Positions 62,390-64,000 of a stretch of 64,000 nucleotides of DNA are shown piece after piece. The notes under the pieces are model-generated. The model was not told the origin of the DNA, searched no databases, and saw nothing but the letters and a program-made list of their open reading frames with translations. The DNA is from Chloromonas sp. AAM2 (lineage: Eukaryota > Chlorophyta > Chlorophyceae > Chlamydomonadales > Chlamydomonadaceae). Position 1 is the stretch's first letter, and every line of letters begins with the position of its first letter. Where the stretch lies: the NCBI GenBank assembly GCA_004335635.1, contig QAXH01006164.1, forward strand, positions 875 to 64,874, given 5' to 3'. The position numbers were made by a program, and so were the translations under genes.

Positions 62390-62495
62390 GAGGCACTGTA
62401 CGCAATCATTCAAGCCAATGTAAAGTCGTTTTAATACCACTCCACAAAATAAGATGCCCCTGGCATAAGATGCCCCTGTGGTAATACATCTGCTT
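62390..62495 (+). repeat. Dispersed repeat family S1, diverged copy
   Basis: GCACTGTACGCAATCATTCA, AGCCAATGTAAAGTCGTTTT and AATACCACTCC, then ATAAGATGCCCCTGGC twice in tandem and GGTAATACAT. Same block order as the 16435 copy. Confidence 0.6.
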
Positions 62496-62854
62496 TTCGC
62501 TCCTGTTCTCCCCACGCCATCAAGTAGTCGCTTCCAACAGCACAGCACTACACCACAACGCCTGGGTTATAGACCATCCGATATGTTGGTCGATGGCTCT
62601 CCAACATCCATGCAAAGTTCAGCTTGGCGCGCAGTTTGAGGGCGTGCATGCTGAGGGGCACACCAATAAGGATGTCACGAGGGCTACATGCCATTGATTG
62701 ATTTTACGCCAACCTCCAAGCAGTGTACGACAGCAGAACAGCAGAACAGATTATGCATCTAGCAGCAAAGTCATCAACTAGTCACTGTCCCTATGAAAGG
62801 TTCACAAAGGATGCCACACTGTCCAGAGTGTACTGATCAGCCCTGCACGCGATC

Positions 62855-63076
62855 TTGACCCTGACGTTATTTGTGCATGTGAATGATGGCGAAAAAAAGA
62901 AGTTTGCCAGTTCTGGGACAATTTGTGTACTCGCTTACAAGAGTACCGGAGAAGTGAAGCGCATGTACTGCGAGCAAATGAAGTGTCCTCACGCGGGCAA
63001 GAAGCTGTGGACAGCTGAGCTCACCGGCTTCAACAACCGCATGACCGCCTCCAAGTTCTTCTCCAAACAGGAGTGA
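62855..63076 (+). other. 73-codon ORF crossing the left end of a repeat, unknown
   Basis: The first part overlaps the GTTTGCCAGTTCTGGGACA end (translated KKFASSGT). The remaining 47 codons (…GEVKRMYCEQMKCPHAGKKL, TGFNNRMTASKFFSKQE) have GC-rich third positions like the host genes here and unlike the surrounding repeats. I recognise no domain. It may be a captured host exon or the last exon of an unseen gene. Confidence 0.25.
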
Positions 63077-63368
63077 TGCAATGGCTCTTAGTCATGGTTC
63101 TCTTGCAACGGTCTTTTCAATGGCCGTACGTTCAACAACTCAAGTGTAGCCTACATCGACTGCAGCATATGGACTGTGGGATGTGCGAGGTTGACCAAGT
63201 GCCTTTGTAGGCACCTGAGTAGGTACACTTAGTAAGTACCTTGACGTACCAGTTGGGATGTAACCAGTGTTCATTTGACAACCCTTACTTAGTTGAAAAT
63301 AGATTTACATGTTTGAGTCTGAGTTCAGGCACAGGGTTCCATGTCCCAGAACTGGCAAACATCTTTTG
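62893..63368. mobile_element. Candidate ~475-bp element with inverted ends, carrying a coding-like insert
   Basis: Left end AAGAAGTTTGCCAGTTCTGG and right end GTCCCAGAACTGGCAAACAT are inverted (about 25 bp, one mismatch). This is the second such head-to-tail-inverted pair in the window. The interior coding-like segment differs from the interior of 31276-31850. Confidence 0.45.
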
Positions 63369-63417
63369 GCTGTGGAATAGTTTGCAAGGCTGTGGATAGT
63401 TTACAAGGAGGGAGTGC

Positions 63418-63490
63418 ACACGGGCTGACGCACTACAGGCGATTGTCAAAGCCAATGTAGAGTGGGTTTGATACCACTCGGAGAACCGAC
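63418..63490 (+). repeat. Dispersed repeat family S1, copy 6
   Basis: ACACGGGCTGACGCACTACA, GGCGATTGTCAAAGCCAATG, AGTGGGTTTGATACCACTCG. Preceded by TTACAAGGAGGGAGTGCACA, also seen at 32463. Confidence 0.8.
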
Positions 63491-64000
63491 CTGCACAAGA
63501 CCCTGCGCTCAAAGGCTTTTGGGAGGAGAGAGTGGAGGCGCTTGCAAAGGCACCCAAGCCGGTGGGTTAGGAGGCATTCCCAGGCTTGCACTGTGAGCTG
63601 AAGCAGACACGGTGTCCCTTGCCTGTGTGGTGACGCCTGCCCAGTCCTTGACATGTGCATTTGCGCCCAGGCAACATCCACGTGCAAGGTCTGCACTCAG
63701 ACTGTGCATGGCAAGCGTTGACTCCTGACTGACATCAGGGTGGGTGTGGGACACTGGAGTTTGGCGGAGCTGCATCATCAAACAACGCGTCTGATATGGA
63801 ATGGAATGGAATGGGATGGAATTGAGCTGGGCGCCAAGGGAGCTTACAAAAGGGGAGAGTGAGACGACTAACTCGTCCATGCAGAAAGCTGATTGAAAGT
63901 TACGCGATAGGGTCTTTATTATCACACCGACACAGCAAGGGCTGGGCCATGTGCGTTAGAATGGCTGGGTGGGGGTATGATATGTATGACAGCCCAGCTT

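Larger units (their letters stand above)
61686..64000. other. Region upstream of the importin gene to the window end
   Basis: Importin promoter at its left. Besides the repeats listed, there is a short GGAAT-type pentamer run at 63795-63822. No other gene is supported. Confidence 0.45.

Noticed and set aside
63795..63822. Telomere- or satellite-like GGAAT repeats
   Set aside because: Only about five imperfect pentamers; too short to be more than a microsatellite.

Overview
This is a window of eukaryotic nuclear DNA, most likely from a green alga (Chlorophyta). The evidence is many short exons split by GT-AG introns (plus a few GC-AG introns), a CONSTANS-like B-box/CCT regulator, a plastid-type YbaB/STIC2 protein, a plant/algal arginine-biosynthesis enzyme with a presequence, and abundant (AC)n microsatellites. 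I cannot name a genus. There are no bacterial operons, CRISPR arrays or ribosome binding sites.

Layout: 941-10076 (+) is a 22-exon gene for a DUF2009/UPF0652 protein. 12033-16119 (+) encodes acetylornithine aminotransferase. 19806-21899 (-) encodes a CONSTANS-like protein with two B-boxes and a CCT domain. 25106-30149 (-) encodes a mitochondrial FAD-dependent glycerol-3-phosphate dehydrogenase. 30.2-39 kb is gene-poor: repeats, an inverted-repeat-bounded element, one tRNA-Arg(UCU) at 35209-35281 and a decayed non-LTR reverse transcriptase. 39.1-41.07 kb (-) encodes a YbaB/STIC2-type protein. 42397-48646 (-) encodes isovaleryl-CoA dehydrogenase. 49211-51917 (-) encodes a short Swp1/ribophorin II-type oligosaccharyltransferase subunit. 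54951-61685 (-) encodes an importin-13/transportin-3-type karyopherin. 61.7-64 kb is repeat-rich with no clear gene. I rebuilt exon by exon; for seven of the eight genes every junction keeps phase and the summed exon length is a whole number of codons (654, 530, 406, 640, 410, 301 and 1169 aa), a strong internal check. The YbaB gene is less certain at both ends.

The genes are independent housekeeping or regulatory units: plastid arginine synthesis, mitochondrial glycerol-3-phosphate oxidation, mitochondrial leucine catabolism, ER N-glycosylation, nuclear transport and probable light/circadian regulation. All genes from 19.8 to 61.7 kb lie on the minus strand.

The most unusual structures: (i) a 20-bp minisatellite in the isovaleryl-CoA dehydrogenase gene whose unit is the exon end plus the 5' splice site, giving a tandem array of about ten splice donors; (ii) three GC-AG introns in three genes; (iii) coding micro-exons of 17 and 23 nt; (iv) several intronic tandem repeats sharing a 20-bp unit, one carrying six evenly spaced CACGTG palindromes; (v) at least three dispersed repeat families, one with 24-bp perfect inverted ends.
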